This document shows positions 35,081 to 44,472 of a DNA stretch of 64,000 nucleotides, piece by piece. The notes beneath the pieces were generated by a model. That model was not told the DNA's origin. It searched no databases and worked only from the letters and a program-made list of their open reading frames with translations. A program made the position numbers and the translations under genes. This DNA comes from Achromobacter sp. MFA1 R4. GTDB lineage: Bacteria; Pseudomonadota; Gammaproteobacteria; Burkholderiales; Burkholderiaceae_B. Position 1 is the first letter of the stretch. Each line of letters starts with the position of its first letter. The stretch lies in the NCBI RefSeq assembly GCF_900156745.1, contig NZ_LT707065.1, forward strand, positions 5,902,086 to 5,966,085, written 5' to 3'.

Positions 35081-36426
35081 TTGGCGGCTCCAGGTTGCAG
35101 CGTCGGGCGGGCGGGCATGCGGGGCCCGACGCCGGGACGCACCTGAAGCATAGCGAACATGCCGACCGCGGTGGCGACCGATGCCGCGATGAACATCACT
35201 GAATAACCGTGGCGGGCGGTCAGGTAGCCGGTCAGCGTGGGCGCCAGGATGGACGCGATATTGGCGAAAAAGTGCATCAGGCCGCTGAAGGTGCCGACGC
35301 GGTTGGAGGGCGCGGTGTCGATCACCACGGCCCAGTAGACCGAGTTGGGCAAGGCGTTCAGCGCGTTGGCCAGCGTCATGAGGGCGATCACGGCGAACAC
35401 CGACTGCGCCTGCGACACCAGCAGGAAGCACAGCGTGGTGGCCAGCAGGCACCCCGCGGCGAACCAGCTGCGCGCGACTTTCAGGCTGCCCGTGCGCTTG
35501 AACAGCAGGTCCGAAATGCGGCCGCCCAGCAGCACCGTGAAGCAGGCGCCCACCCACGGGATCATGCCCATGTACCAGAGCGAGGACAGGCTGTAGCCAA
35601 AGTTGTCCTGCAGGTACTTGGGCGTCCAGGTCAGCAGCAGGAAGTTCACGTACATGAACGAGAAATAGCCCAGCGTGTTCAGCACCAGCGTCTTGCTGCG
35701 GAAAAAGCTCCACCAGGGCAGCGCCGGCGCGTCGGGCGCCTCGGCGGCGGCGGCAGACTGCACGCGCGACGCCTGGATCTCTGCCAGTTCCTGCGGGGAA
35801 ACGCGGGGATTGGTTTCGGGGCGGTCGGTGAAGATGCGCATGAAGAACACCAGCACGACCAGCCCTGCCCCGCCCAGCACGAAGAACATGGCGCGCCAGC
35901 TGTCGGTCAGCGTCAGCAGGCCCACGGCCACCGGCGCGGTCAGCAAGGCGCCCAGCGGCGTGCTCAGCAGGCCAAAGCCCACCACGAAGCCGCGTTCGCG
36001 CGTCGTGGCCCAGTTGGCGATGGTCTTGTTGATGATCGAATACGCCGGCCCCTCGGCGGCGCCGAACAGGATGCGGATGGTGGCAAAGCCCGCCAGCGCG
36101 GACCCGCCCAGGAAGGCCAGGCCGAAGTCCCCCGCCCAGGCGGTGGCGATTTCGAAGAGCGACCATGCGATGCCGGCCACGATCCAGACCTTGCGCGGGC
36201 CGTAGCGGTCGGACAGCATGCCGCCGAACAGCGCGCCGACCATGTAGCCGTAACCGAAGTAACCCAGCACCGAGCCCCACTCGCCCCGGTCCAGGCCGTA
36301 TTCCCCGGTGATGTGCGCGGCGGCATAGGACATGGCGCCGCGGTCGATGTAGTTGATCAGCGCCAGCAGCACGACCATGGTGAAGATCCGGTACCTGAAC
36401 CGGGAGTTCTGGCTTTCAGTTGTCAT
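35077..36426 (-). CDS. MFS transporter, anion:cation symporter (ACS) type
   Basis: A 449-residue inner-membrane carrier with about 12 helices. INYIDRGAMSYA in the first helix, the GGMLSDRYGPRKVW loop motif between helices 2 and 3, and FGAAEGPAYSIINKTIANW are hallmarks of the ACS family, which takes up organic anions such as phthalate, glucarate or allantoate. The start MTTESQNSR (36426) is chosen over frames reaching 36492, which would overlap the operator. Likely repressed by the divergent LacI protein through the palindrome at 36449-36464. Confidence 0.9.
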   Translation of the reverse strand: MTTESQNSRFRYRIFTMVVLLALINYIDRGAMSYAAAHITGEYGLDRGEWGSVLGYFGYGYMVGALFGGMLSDRYGPRKVWIVAGIAWSLFEIATAWAGDFGLAFLGGSALAGFATIRILFGAAEGPAYSIINKTIANWATTRERGFVVGFGLLSTPLGALLTAPVAVGLLTLTDSWRAMFFVLGGAGLVVLVFFMRIFTDRPETNPRVSPQELAEIQASRVQSAAAAEAPDAPALPWWSFFRSKTLVLNTLGYFSFMYVNFLLLTWTPKYLQDNFGYSLSSLWYMGMIPWVGACFTVLLGGRISDLLFKRTGSLKVARSWFAAGCLLATTLCFLLVSQAQSVFAVIALMTLANALNALPNSVYWAVVIDTAPSNRVGTFSGLMHFFANIASILAPTLTGYLTARHGYSVMFIAASVATAVGMFAMLQVRPGVGPRMPARPTLQPGAAK

Positions 36427-36448
36427 AGCGTTTCGATCCAATCGGTTT

Positions 36449-36464
36449 ACCCAAACGTTTGGGT
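36449..36464. promoter_or_regulatory. LacI-family operator (16-bp perfect palindrome)
   Basis: ACCCAAACGTTTGGGT is a perfect palindrome with the central CG step typical of LacI/PurR-family operators. It lies 23 bp upstream of the MFS start and about 100 bp upstream of the lacI-type gene, in their divergent promoter. It is therefore the probable binding site of the adjacent repressor, controlling transporter and amidase. Confidence 0.8.
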
Positions 36465-36567
36465 CGGGCAATGCTACGGGGTAAAAAACCAAAAATCGAT
36501 TCGGTGTAAACCCTAGGTTGCCGCCATGCGCACCCCTGCGCTATTTCCGCGTGTATCCTCCAGCCCC

Positions 36568-37611
36568 ATGAACAAAACGCGCCCCGTCACCCTGCAAAGC
36601 CTGGCGCGGCAGCTCGGTTTGAACGTTTCGACCGTGTCGCGGGTCCTGAACGGATCCGAAGACGACGCGCGCGGCGCCGCCGCGCCGGACACCGTGAAAC
36701 GCATCCGGGCGCTTGCCGCCGAGTTGCACTATCAGACCAATCCCCATGCGGCCAGCCTGAAAACGCGGCGTAGCCGCACCATCGGCGTGCTGGTGCCCCG
36801 GCTGTCCGACATGGTGCTGGCCACCATCTACGAAGGCATCGACGAAGCCGCGGCCGAACACGGCTACCTGACCTTCGTGTCGAACACCCAGGACGTGCCG
36901 GACAAGCAGCGCAAGCTCATCGACATGGCCGTCGCGCGCCGCGTCGATGGCCTGATCCTGGGCGACGCGCACAGCGGTCCGGACGACGCGCCGCCCAATC
37001 CGCTGCTGGCCGACCTGGCGGCCCGCGACGTCCCGTTCGTGCTGGTCAGCCGCCATGCCGGCAGCCATTGCGCCGTCACCTGCGACGACATCGAGGGCGG
37101 ACGCCTGGCTGCCGAACACCTGCTGGCCATGGGCCACCGGCGCATCGCCGTCATGATGGGCGAACCCTTCGCCAGCACGGGCCGGGACCGGTCCAATGGC
37201 TTCCTGGACTACTGCTCGCGCCACGGCGTGGAGGTTCCGGCGCACTGGCGCATCGCCAGCCCCTTCGACACCGATGCGGGCCGGGCGCTGGGCGCCCGGC
37301 TGCTGGACACGGCCGACCGCCCCACCGCCATCTTCGCCGTCAACGACTTCCTGGCCGTTGGCGTGATGGGCGCCGCGCGCGACCACGGCCTGGAGGCGGG
37401 CCGCGACGTCGCCATCGTGGGCTACAACGACACGCCGCTGGCGGGCGCCCTGCCCATCGGCCTGACCACCATTCATTCGCCGATGCACCAGATGGGCCGG
37501 CTGGGGCTGGAGTTGCTGCTGCAGAAGCTGGCCGGCGGCCAGCCGCCAAGCCAGCGGCTGGCGCCTTGGCTGGTGGTGCGCGACAGCAGCAACCGCAGGA
37601 TTGCGGGCTGA
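36568..37611 (+). CDS. LacI-family transcriptional repressor
   Basis: A 347-residue regulator. The N-terminal HTH (TLQSLARQLGLNVSTVSRVLNG) and hinge (NPHAASLKTRRSRTIGVLVP) precede a periplasmic-binding-protein-like effector domain (VDGLILGD, HRRIAVMMGEPFASTGRDRSNGFLDY, AIFAVNDFLAVGVMGAARDHGLEAGRDVAIVGYND). The start MNKTRPVTLQ is preferred over the ATG at 36526 because the HTH follows directly. It is divergent from the MFS-amidase pair. Confidence 0.92.
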   Translation: MNKTRPVTLQSLARQLGLNVSTVSRVLNGSEDDARGAAAPDTVKRIRALAAELHYQTNPHAASLKTRRSRTIGVLVPRLSDMVLATIYEGIDEAAAEHGYLTFVSNTQDVPDKQRKLIDMAVARRVDGLILGDAHSGPDDAPPNPLLADLAARDVPFVLVSRHAGSHCAVTCDDIEGGRLAAEHLLAMGHRRIAVMMGEPFASTGRDRSNGFLDYCSRHGVEVPAHWRIASPFDTDAGRALGARLLDTADRPTAIFAVNDFLAVGVMGAARDHGLEAGRDVAIVGYNDTPLAGALPIGLTTIHSPMHQMGRLGLELLLQKLAGGQPPSQRLAPWLVVRDSSNRRIAG

Positions 37612-37784
37612 GGCGCGCCGGGGCTCCCCCGCCCATTGCATCAGCGGGGCTGATCATCAACATCCATTAAACTGATGCAAAACGCGCGGCGGGCCGTGCT
37701 GCCTAGCATACGAACGTCCGCCGTCCGCGGCGGTGCCGCGGCGCATCGCCCTTGCCATTGCCCTTGCCACCCCGGAGTTTCCCT

Positions 37785-38588
37785 TTGAGCGACCTCTATC
37801 ACTTCAGCCGCGGCGCCGCGCCGCTGCTGATCTCCATTCCCCATCTCGGCAGCCAGATTCCCGACGCGCAGCGCCCGCAGATGACGCCGCTGGCCCTGCA
37901 GTCCGGCGACACCGACTGGCACCTGGACACGCTGTACCGCTTCGCTGAGGCGCTGGGCGCGTCCGTGTTGGGCGCGCGCTACTCGCGCTATGTGGTGGAC
38001 CTGAACCGCCCGCCCAACGATGAAAGCCTGTACCCCGGCCAGACCAAGACCGGCCTGTGCCCCACCCAGACGTTTCGCGGCGAGGCGCTGTACCAGGACG
38101 AGGCCGTGCTGACGGACGCGGAACGCGCGCACCGCCTGGACGCCTACTGGAAGCCCTACCACGCCAAGCTGCGCGAAGAACTGGGCCGCATCAAGGCCGA
38201 GCACGGCACCGTGCTGCTGTGGGAAGCGCATTCCATCGCCAGCGTGCTGCCGCGCCTGTTCGAGGGCAAGCTGCCCGACCTGAACATCGGCACGTCCGAC
38301 GGCGCCGCCTGCGCGCCCGACATCCTGGCCGCCGTGCAGGCCCGGCTGGACGATTGCAAGGACTACACCTGGGCCGTCAACGGCCGCTTCAAGGGCGGCT
38401 ACATCACGCGCCATTACGGCGCGCCGGCCGACAACGTACACGCCATCCAGCTCGAGATGTGCCAGTCCACCTACATGGACGAGACCCATCCGTACGGCTA
38501 TCGCCCCGACCTGGCCGACAAGGTCATTCCGGTGGTCGAAGGCATGGTGACGGCCGCCTTGCGCCAGACCGTCGCGCGTCCGCGCTGA
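37785..38588 (+). CDS. hutG: N-formylglutamate deformylase
   Basis: A 267-residue hydrolase of the HutG type. PLLISIPHLGSQIP, GDTDWHLDTLY, YVVDLNRPPNDESLYPGQ, LLWEAHSI and GRFKGGYITRHYG identify it. It converts N-formyl-L-glutamate to glutamate and formate, the last step of the five-step histidine route. The TTG at 37785 is chosen because GGAG sits 7 bp upstream and the length then matches the family. The other hut genes are not here, except a HutD-like gene at 41437, so it may serve a separate N-formyl amide pathway. Confidence 0.88.
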   Translation: MSDLYHFSRGAAPLLISIPHLGSQIPDAQRPQMTPLALQSGDTDWHLDTLYRFAEALGASVLGARYSRYVVDLNRPPNDESLYPGQTKTGLCPTQTFRGEALYQDEAVLTDAERAHRLDAYWKPYHAKLREELGRIKAEHGTVLLWEAHSIASVLPRLFEGKLPDLNIGTSDGAACAPDILAAVQARLDDCKDYTWAVNGRFKGGYITRHYGAPADNVHAIQLEMCQSTYMDETHPYGYRPDLADKVIPVVEGMVTAALRQTVARPR

Positions 38589-38633
38589 CACCCCGCGCCG
38601 ACACCGATTGCGCGCCGCGAGCAGGACGCCGCC

Positions 38634-39647
38634 ATGAACCGCTTTTCGTTCACCACCACGGAAAACTATCCCGAGTGGAGCCTGCTGCTGACCTGGGTGG
38701 CGGTGGTCGAAGCCGCCTCGGTCTCGGGCGCGGCGCGTCTGCTGGGGTTTTCGCAGGCGGCGGTGTCGCAGCGGATCAAGCAGCTCGAGGCCGCCATGTC
38801 GACCGAGCTTCTGGACCGCAGCACCCGCCCGGCGCGGCCCACGCCCGCGGGCGAGCTGCTGTTCGAACACGCCGCGCGCCTGCTGGCGCAGGCTGGCGAC
38901 ATGACCGAGAGCGTGCGCAATCTCAGCCGCGCCAAGCGCAACATCGTGCGGTTCGGCTGCGTGGACTCGTTCGCGGGCACGCTGGGGCCGACGCTGATCC
39001 ATGGGCTGTCCGGCGCGTCGCGCCAGATCCGCCTGTGGTCCGGCATCACCCCGGTGCTGGACAAGCAGCTGGAAGACCGTCAGCTCGACCTGGTGGTGAC
39101 CACCAGCGCGTCGGCCGGCAAGCCCACGATCCGCAAATACAGCCTGTTCAGCGAACCCTATGTGCTGATCGTGCCGCGGTCGATGAACATGGACCGGCTC
39201 GATACGCTCAAGGAACTGGGCAAACGCGCCCAGTTCATCCGCTACAGCGCCCGCTCGTTCATCGGCGCCGAAATCGACCGGCTGGTCGAATCGCACGGCG
39301 TGATGATCGAGCGCACCTACGAATTCGACAACACCGATCCGTTGCTCAGCCTGGTCACGGCCGGCCTGGGATTCGGCATCAGCACCCCGCTGTGCATCTG
39401 GCAGTCGCGCCACTTCCTGGATCAGTTGCGCGTGCTGCCGCTGGCGCCCTACCTGGGCGCCACGCGCGCGGACGACCCCAGCCTGTCGCGCACGCTGTAC
39501 CTGGCGGCGCGCCAGCAGGAGGTGGGCAAGCTGCCCGCCGAGGCGCGGGACGTGATCCTGATGGCGATGGAACGCCTGATCCACAAGGAGCTCGCCCCGG
39601 CCCTCGGGCTGCCGCCGGCCACGCTCTGGCGCAGCCTGCGGCGCTAG
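38634..39647 (+). CDS. LysR-family transcriptional regulator
   Basis: A 337-residue regulator with an N-terminal winged HTH (WVAVVEAASVSGAARLLGFSQAAVSQRIKQLEAAMSTELLDR) and a periplasmic-binding-like effector domain (IVRFGCVDSFAGTLGP, LVTAGLGFGISTPL). It follows hutG by 45 bp in the same direction and converges with etfA 9 bp beyond its stop. The target is not evident; hutG or the electron-transfer flavoprotein genes are candidates. Confidence 0.9.
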   Translation: MNRFSFTTTENYPEWSLLLTWVAVVEAASVSGAARLLGFSQAAVSQRIKQLEAAMSTELLDRSTRPARPTPAGELLFEHAARLLAQAGDMTESVRNLSRAKRNIVRFGCVDSFAGTLGPTLIHGLSGASRQIRLWSGITPVLDKQLEDRQLDLVVTTSASAGKPTIRKYSLFSEPYVLIVPRSMNMDRLDTLKELGKRAQFIRYSARSFIGAEIDRLVESHGVMIERTYEFDNTDPLLSLVTAGLGFGISTPLCIWQSRHFLDQLRVLPLAPYLGATRADDPSLSRTLYLAARQQEVGKLPAEARDVILMAMERLIHKELAPALGLPPATLWRSLRR

Positions 39648-39656
39648 GCGCGCGGT

Positions 39657-40589
39657 TCAGGGCAGCGAAGACGTCAGGGCCGGCACGGCCTCGAACAGGT
39701 CGCCGACCAGGCCGTAGTCCGCCACGCCGAAGATCGGCGCGTCGCCGTCCTTGTTGATCGCGACGATGACCTTGGAATCCTTCATGCCCGCCAGATGCTG
39801 GATGGCCCCCGAGATCCCGACCGCGACGTACAGGTCGGGCGCGACGATCTTGCCCGTCTGCCCGACCTGCCAGTCGTTCGGCGCGTAGCCCGCGTCGACG
39901 GCGGCGCGCGAGGCGCCCAGGGCCGCGCCCAGCTTCTCGGCCAGCGGATCCAGCAGCTTGAAGTTGTCGGCGCTGCCCAGGCCCCGGCCGCCCGACACCA
40001 CGGCGCGGGCGCTGCCCAGGTCGGGGCGCTCGGACACCGCGATTTCGCGGCTGACGAAACGCGACAGCCCGGCCCCGGCCACGGCTTCGATGGCTTCCAC
40101 CGACGCGCTGCCGCCCTCGGCGGCGGCCGGGTCGAACGCCGTCGGCCGTATCGTGGCCACGATCACCGGATAGCCGCTCTTGACCGTGGCGATGGCGTTA
40201 CCGGCGTAGATGGGACGCTTGAACGTGTCGGGCGCCAGCACCTCGATCACGTCCGACACCTGAGCCACGTCCAGCAAGGCGGCGACGCGCGGCGCCACGC
40301 CCTTGCCCTGCGCCGTGGCCGCGAGGAACACGTGCGAGTAGCCCGCCGCCACGGCGGCTGCCTGCGCGGCCAGGTTTTCTGCAAGGCCGTCGGCAAGCTG
40401 CGGCGCCTGCGCCAGCAATACCTTGTCGACGCCGGCGACCCGCGCTGCGGCCTCGGCCGCCGGTCCGGCCTCCGCGCCCGCGACCAGCACGTGCACCGGC
40501 ATGGCCAGCGTCGCGGCCGCGGCGATGGCGTTGAGCGTGGCGCCATTGAGCGCCCGATTGTCGTGTTCGGCAATAACTAGGACCGTCAT
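39657..40589 (-). CDS. etfA: Electron transfer flavoprotein, alpha subunit
   Basis: A 310-residue subunit. The C-terminal FAD-binding domain shows the classic sequence [62 protein letters not shown] and [15 protein letters not shown]. With EtfB it carries electrons from acyl-CoA and other flavin dehydrogenases to ETF-quinone oxidoreductase. The stop of etfB overlaps its ATG (ATGA), so the subunits are translationally coupled. Confidence 0.97.
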   Translation of the reverse strand: MTVLVIAEHDNRALNGATLNAIAAAATLAMPVHVLVAGAEAGPAAEAAARVAGVDKVLLAQAPQLADGLAENLAAQAAAVAAGYSHVFLAATAQGKGVAPRVAALLDVAQVSDVIEVLAPDTFKRPIYAGNAIATVKSGYPVIVATIRPTAFDPAAAEGGSASVEAIEAVAGAGLSRFVSREIAVSERPDLGSARAVVSGGRGLGSADNFKLLDPLAEKLGAALGASRAAVDAGYAPNDWQVGQTGKIVAPDLYVAVGISGAIQHLAGMKDSKVIVAINKDGDAPIFGVADYGLVGDLFEAVPALTSSLP

Positions 40590-41338
40590 CAGATCACCTT
40601 GGCTTCGTTCTTCAGTTTGTCGACCAGCGCGGCCACGTCGGCGACCTTGACGCCGGGCGCGCGCGCCGCGGGCTCTTCGACGCGCAGCGTTTGCAGGCGG
40701 GACACGGGGTCCACGCCCAGGGCCTGCGGCGTTTCGACGTCCAGGGGCTTCTTCTTGGCCTTCATGATGTTGGGCAGGGTGACGTAGCGCGGTTCGTTCA
40801 GGCGCAGGTCCGCCGTGACGATGGCCGGCAGCGTCAGTTCCACCACTTCCAGGCCGCCGTCGACCTCGCGCGTGACGCGCGCCGTGCCGGCGCCGATCTC
40901 GATGGCGCTGGCATTGGTGGCCTGCGGCCAGCCCAGCAGGGCCGCCAGCATCTGGCCGGTCTGGCAGGCGTCGTCGTCGATGGCCTGCTTGCCCAGGATC
41001 ACCAGCGCGGGCGCTTCCTTCTGCACAACGGCGCGCAGCAGCTTGGCCACTTCCAGCGGTTGCAGCGCCACGTCGGTCTGCACCAGCACGCCCCGGTCGG
41101 CGCCGATGGCCAGCGCGGTGCGCAAGGTCTCCTGCGATTGCGCCGTGCCGCAAGACACGGCCACCACCTCGGCCGCAACGCCCTGCTCCTTCAGACGCAC
41201 AGCCGCCTCGACGGCGATTTCATCGAACGGGTTCATCGACATCTTGACGTTGCCGATGTCCACGCCGCTCTGGTCGGCCTTGACGCGCACGTTGACGTTG
41301 TAGTCAACCACGCGCTTGACCGCGGCAAGCACCTTCAT
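40589..41338 (-). CDS. etfB: Electron transfer flavoprotein, beta subunit
   Basis: A 249-residue ETF beta subunit: [70 protein letters not shown] and the recognition-loop-like region [29 protein letters not shown] lies upstream of the ATG. It binds AMP and completes the EtfAB heterodimer. It heads a two-gene operon. Confidence 0.97.
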   Translation of the reverse strand: MKVLAAVKRVVDYNVNVRVKADQSGVDIGNVKMSMNPFDEIAVEAAVRLKEQGVAAEVVAVSCGTAQSQETLRTALAIGADRGVLVQTDVALQPLEVAKLLRAVVQKEAPALVILGKQAIDDDACQTGQMLAALLGWPQATNASAIEIGAGTARVTREVDGGLEVVELTLPAIVTADLRLNEPRYVTLPNIMKAKKKPLDVETPQALGVDPVSRLQTLRVEEPAARAPGVKVADVAALVDKLKNEAKVI

Positions 41339-41436
41339 GGGATCACTCCTGGGTAAATGAGATCAATGAGGAATCAATGAGAAATCAATGAGAAATCAAG
41401 GCCGGCCCTCCGCCTGGGGGGACGGGCCTCGCCGGG

Positions 41437-42120
41437 TCAGCCAGCGCCGTGCGTGTGGACCGCGATGTCCAGGCCCACGGCGAACGGGGCGTCCGGGGCG
41501 GGGGCACAGGCCAGGCCGGGCGGCGCCATGGAATCGGCTTCCGAAGCCGGCGCCCACGCCGAGTCCCAAGCCGCCCCCCACGCCGCGCCGATGTCCGCGT
41601 CCCACGCATAGTCCCCGCCGTCCAGCACCCAAGGCGCGCCCCCGGGCGCCCCCGGGAACCGGCCGGCGTCCACCGCCACGACGATCCGCGTCACCCGCCG
41701 CCCGCCCGCGCCCGCCAGCGAACCCGCCCTGCACGCCGGGCCCGTCACGCATTCCACCCGCGCCTCGGCCGAGCCGCGCAGCACGAACAGGTTCAGCACC
41801 CTCACCGGCCCTTGGACCAGGCGCGACTGCAGCACCTCGTCCCCGGCAAACAAGGTGGGCGACCGGGGCCGCAGCGCCACGGCAACGCCCTCGCCTTGCA
41901 GCGCCACGCCCTCGCCCGACAGCACGACCGACACGCGGTCGTAGCCGGGAAAGCGCGAATACGGTCCGTCCTGCCCGATGTCGGCGATGCTGACGCGCCA
42001 GCGCCCGGCCGGGTCAGCGGCCAGCGTGCGGGTGACGCCCCCGCCGTTCTTCCAGGGCTCGGGCGGCAGCGCCAGCCAGCTCGCGCGCACCGGGGCGCGC
42101 GGATCAGGAGACCGCGCCAA
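41437..42120 (-). CDS. hutD: HutD family protein
   Basis: About 227 residues in the frame from a TTG at 42120. The HutD signature PWKNGGGVTRTLA (about 22-34) is followed by RVSIADIGQDGPYSRFPGYDRVSVVLSG, a cupin-like fold. HutD proteins accompany histidine utilisation or amine catabolism and may act as a governor of histidine or urocanate level. Homologues usually start only about 10 residues before WKNGGG, so the in-frame GTG at 42090 is an attractive alternative start. Residues 150 onward are Ala/Gly/Trp-rich and look low-complexity. It overlaps the oxidase gene by 17 bp. Confidence 0.8.
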   Translation of the reverse strand: MARSPDPRAPVRASWLALPPEPWKNGGGVTRTLAADPAGRWRVSIADIGQDGPYSRFPGYDRVSVVLSGEGVALQGEGVAVALRPRSPTLFAGDEVLQSRLVQGPVRVLNLFVLRGSAEARVECVTGPACRAGSLAGAGGRRVTRIVVAVDAGRFPGAPGGAPWVLDGGDYAWDADIGAAWGAAWDSAWAPASEADSMAPPGLACAPAPDAPFAVGLDIAVHTHGAG

Positions 42121-43291
42121 GGCCGTACTTCCCGGTCAGCAGCGCGCCGCGCTGGAAGCGGCCCAGTTCGTAGGGCGTGAGCGAGACGTCCGTCGGCAGT
42201 CCCAGCGCCTCTTGCGCCAGCACGCGGCCCACGGTGGGCGACAGCTTGAAGCCGTGCCCAGAGAAACCGAAGCCCACGATCAGCCCCTGGACGCCGGGCA
42301 CGCGGCCCAGCACCGGGTTCCAGTCCGGCGTCACGTCGTACACGCCGGTCCAGGACGAGGCCAGCCCCGCGGTCTCATAGGCCGGGAACCGGTCCGCCAC
42401 CTGCGCGCCCACTTCGGCCACGTAGTCCAGCGGAATATCGCCCTGTTCGGCGTCGCTCTTCTGCAGCGCTTCGCCCACGACGCCTTCGCTCACCAGCATC
42501 TGGTTGCCGCCGTAGCTGCGGCAATACAGCATGCCGGGCGAGGCCAGGTCCTTGAAGACCGGCATCGAATACGTATAGGGCGCCGCGTCGCATTCCAGCG
42601 CCAGCACGGCGTGGCGCTCCGGCACCACCGGCATGGAAACGCCGGTCCAGCCGGCGAGCTCTGGCGTCCAGATGTTCTGGGTGCTGATGACCAGCGGGGC
42701 GGCGTAGTCGCCCTCGGACGTGGACACGCCAGTCACGCGGCCATTGTCGATGAGCAGGCGCTGGACGTTGACGTTCTCGCGGATGGTGACGCCGCGGCGG
42801 CGGGCGCCGCGCGCAAAGCTGGTGGCCACCAGATACGCGTCGGCAAAGCCCGCCTCGGGCTCATAGCCGATCAGCGCGGCATGGTCGAAGGAGGCAATGG
42901 GCAGCAGCTCGCGGGCCTGCGCGGCGTCCAGCAGTTCCAGCGCGATGCCCTGCGCCTGCTGCTGCGCCAACGCGCCGCGCAGGGGCTCCAGCTTGTCGTC
43001 ATCGGCCGCGGTAATGAGGTAACCGCACTTGACCAGGCCGCAGGAGGCCTCTTCGTCGCCGAGATAGCTGGCGAAGTTGTTGAACACGCTCCACGACCGC
43101 TGCGCCAGCTCCACGTTCTCGCGCACGGAATAATGCGTGCGCAGGATGCCGGACGACTGCGATGTGGTGCCCGCGCCGATGGTCGCGCGGTCCAGCACCA
43201 GCACGTTCTTCGCGCCGAGCTCGGCCAGGTGAAAGGCCACCGAACTGCCGATCACGCCGGCACCAATCACGATCACGTCAAAACTTTTCAC
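42104..43291 (-). CDS. FAD-dependent amine/amino-acid oxidase (sarcosine oxidase beta / DAO family)
   Basis: A 395-residue flavoprotein. The dinucleotide-binding motif VIVIGAGVIGSSVAFHLAELGAKNVLVLD is at 5-34. AGTTSQSSGILRTHYS follows, and the C-terminal GFGFSGHGFKLSPTVGRVLAQEALG is the typical FAD contact. The family oxidises sarcosine, dimethylglycine, D-amino acids or similar secondary amines. The GTG at 43291 has GGAG 8 bp upstream. It is coupled to the HutD-like gene and could pass electrons to O2 or to EtfAB, whose genes lie just downstream. Confidence 0.88.
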   Translation of the reverse strand: MKSFDVIVIGAGVIGSSVAFHLAELGAKNVLVLDRATIGAGTTSQSSGILRTHYSVRENVELAQRSWSVFNNFASYLGDEEASCGLVKCGYLITAADDDKLEPLRGALAQQQAQGIALELLDAAQARELLPIASFDHAALIGYEPEAGFADAYLVATSFARGARRRGVTIRENVNVQRLLIDNGRVTGVSTSEGDYAAPLVISTQNIWTPELAGWTGVSMPVVPERHAVLALECDAAPYTYSMPVFKDLASPGMLYCRSYGGNQMLVSEGVVGEALQKSDAEQGDIPLDYVAEVGAQVADRFPAYETAGLASSWTGVYDVTPDWNPVLGRVPGVQGLIVGFGFSGHGFKLSPTVGRVLAQEALGLPTDVSLTPYELGRFQRGALLTGKYGLGAVS

Positions 43292-43371
43292 GACAAGGCT
43301 CCAAGGACAAGTGCCGCGAGTGTGGACCCGGCATTTCGGAGCCGCTGCAATATAAGCGCCGCGAATACTTA

Positions 43372-43400
43372 ATAAAAGCGCGCCGTGCAGCGCGGCGCGC
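43372..43400 (-). terminator. Intrinsic terminator of the AraC gene
   Basis: On the minus strand the perfect 8-bp stem GCGCGCCG/CGGCGCGC (loop 7) is followed by TTTTATT. It lies 11 bp after the AraC stop codon and separates it from the oxidase gene downstream, whose promoter must be in the 43292-43370 interval. Confidence 0.8.
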
Positions 43401-43411
43401 CCCGGCTGCGC

Positions 43412-44305
43412 TTAGGCCGCCGCGCCGACGGCGCCGCGTATCGCCTCGGCGTCCTTGCCGGGCGGCAGGCCGAACATCCGGCGGTACTCGCGGGTGAACT
43501 GCTGGACGCTCTCATAGCCCACCGCAAACGCCGCGCTGCTGGCCGAGGCGCCTTCCACGGTCATGCGCCGGCGCGCCTCGATGAGGCGCAACTGCTTCTG
43601 GAACTGCAGCGGCGACAGCGACGTGGCCGCGCGGAAGTGCTGGTGGAACGACGAGGGGCTCATCCCGGCCACGGCCGCCAGCCGCTCGACCGGCAGCGGC
43701 TGCGCGAACTCGGCCCGCAGCAGCGCGACGGCGCGCGCGATGCGCTGGGTCCCGCTGCCGGGCCAGCCCAGCTGGCGGATCGCCTGCCCGTGCCGGCCCA
43801 CCAGCAGCCAATAGTGCATTTCGCGCACAAGCTGGGCCTGCAGCACCGGCAGCGCCGCCGGCCGCTCGAGCAGGCGCATCAGGCGCAGCGCGGCGTCGGC
43901 GACCTCGGTGTCGGTCTGTTCCATCCGCACTGGCGCGCCGGGGTCCTCGGGCCCCAGCTTCATCTCCAGGGCCAGCTCGGAAATCACCGCCAGATCCAGT
44001 TCCAGGACCAACGAAAAATAGGGCTGCGCGGCGCTGGCGCGGGTGATCTGGCTGACGGTGGGCACGTCCGCCGTGATCAGCAGCGAATCGCCCGCCATGA
44101 AATCGAAGGACTGGGCGCCCAGCGCCACGCGCTTGCCGCCCTGCAGCACCAGGCAGACGAGCGGCCGCGAAATCGCATGGTCCAGGCCGCTGGGCTGCAG
44201 CGCCCGGATGACGGCCAGCCCCGGAATGGGCGTCAGCGCCACGCCGGACGGGCTGGCCAGGGCCTGAGCATAGCGGCTGACGGCGGCGAGCAAGGTGTCG
44301 TTCAT
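43412..44305 (-). CDS. AraC-family regulator (AraC_N domain type)
   Basis: A 297-residue regulator. The N-terminal domain (AISRPLVCLVLQGGKRVALGAQSFDFMAGDSLLITADVPTVSQI) is the AraC_N type, and the C-terminal double HTH includes LAAVAGMSPSSFHQHFRAATSLSPLQFQKQLRLIEAR and a second helix pair ending YRRMFGLPPGKDAE. The start MNDTLLAAVSRYAQ at 44305 is typical of the subgroup; upstream in-frame sequence is not. It diverges from the SDR gene at 44473; such AraC/SDR pairs are common and usually regulatory. Confidence 0.92.
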   Translation of the reverse strand: MNDTLLAAVSRYAQALASPSGVALTPIPGLAVIRALQPSGLDHAISRPLVCLVLQGGKRVALGAQSFDFMAGDSLLITADVPTVSQITRASAAQPYFSLVLELDLAVISELALEMKLGPEDPGAPVRMEQTDTEVADAALRLMRLLERPAALPVLQAQLVREMHYWLLVGRHGQAIRQLGWPGSGTQRIARAVALLRAEFAQPLPVERLAAVAGMSPSSFHQHFRAATSLSPLQFQKQLRLIEARRRMTVEGASASSAAFAVGYESVQQFTREYRRMFGLPPGKDAEAIRGAVGAAA

Positions 44306-44472
44306 GAGCAGAAATGGCAAGGATTTTCCACGAGGCCATCGTAATGGGTTCTGGTCCGTCCGCACGCACATTTGGAGGATCAGGCCAACAACGCCAACGT
44401 TCAGGCAAAGGAGATCCGCCGCCCGCGCCGCAGAATGAAGCCTCCCCCCACCGATCACCAAGGAGCCGATCC

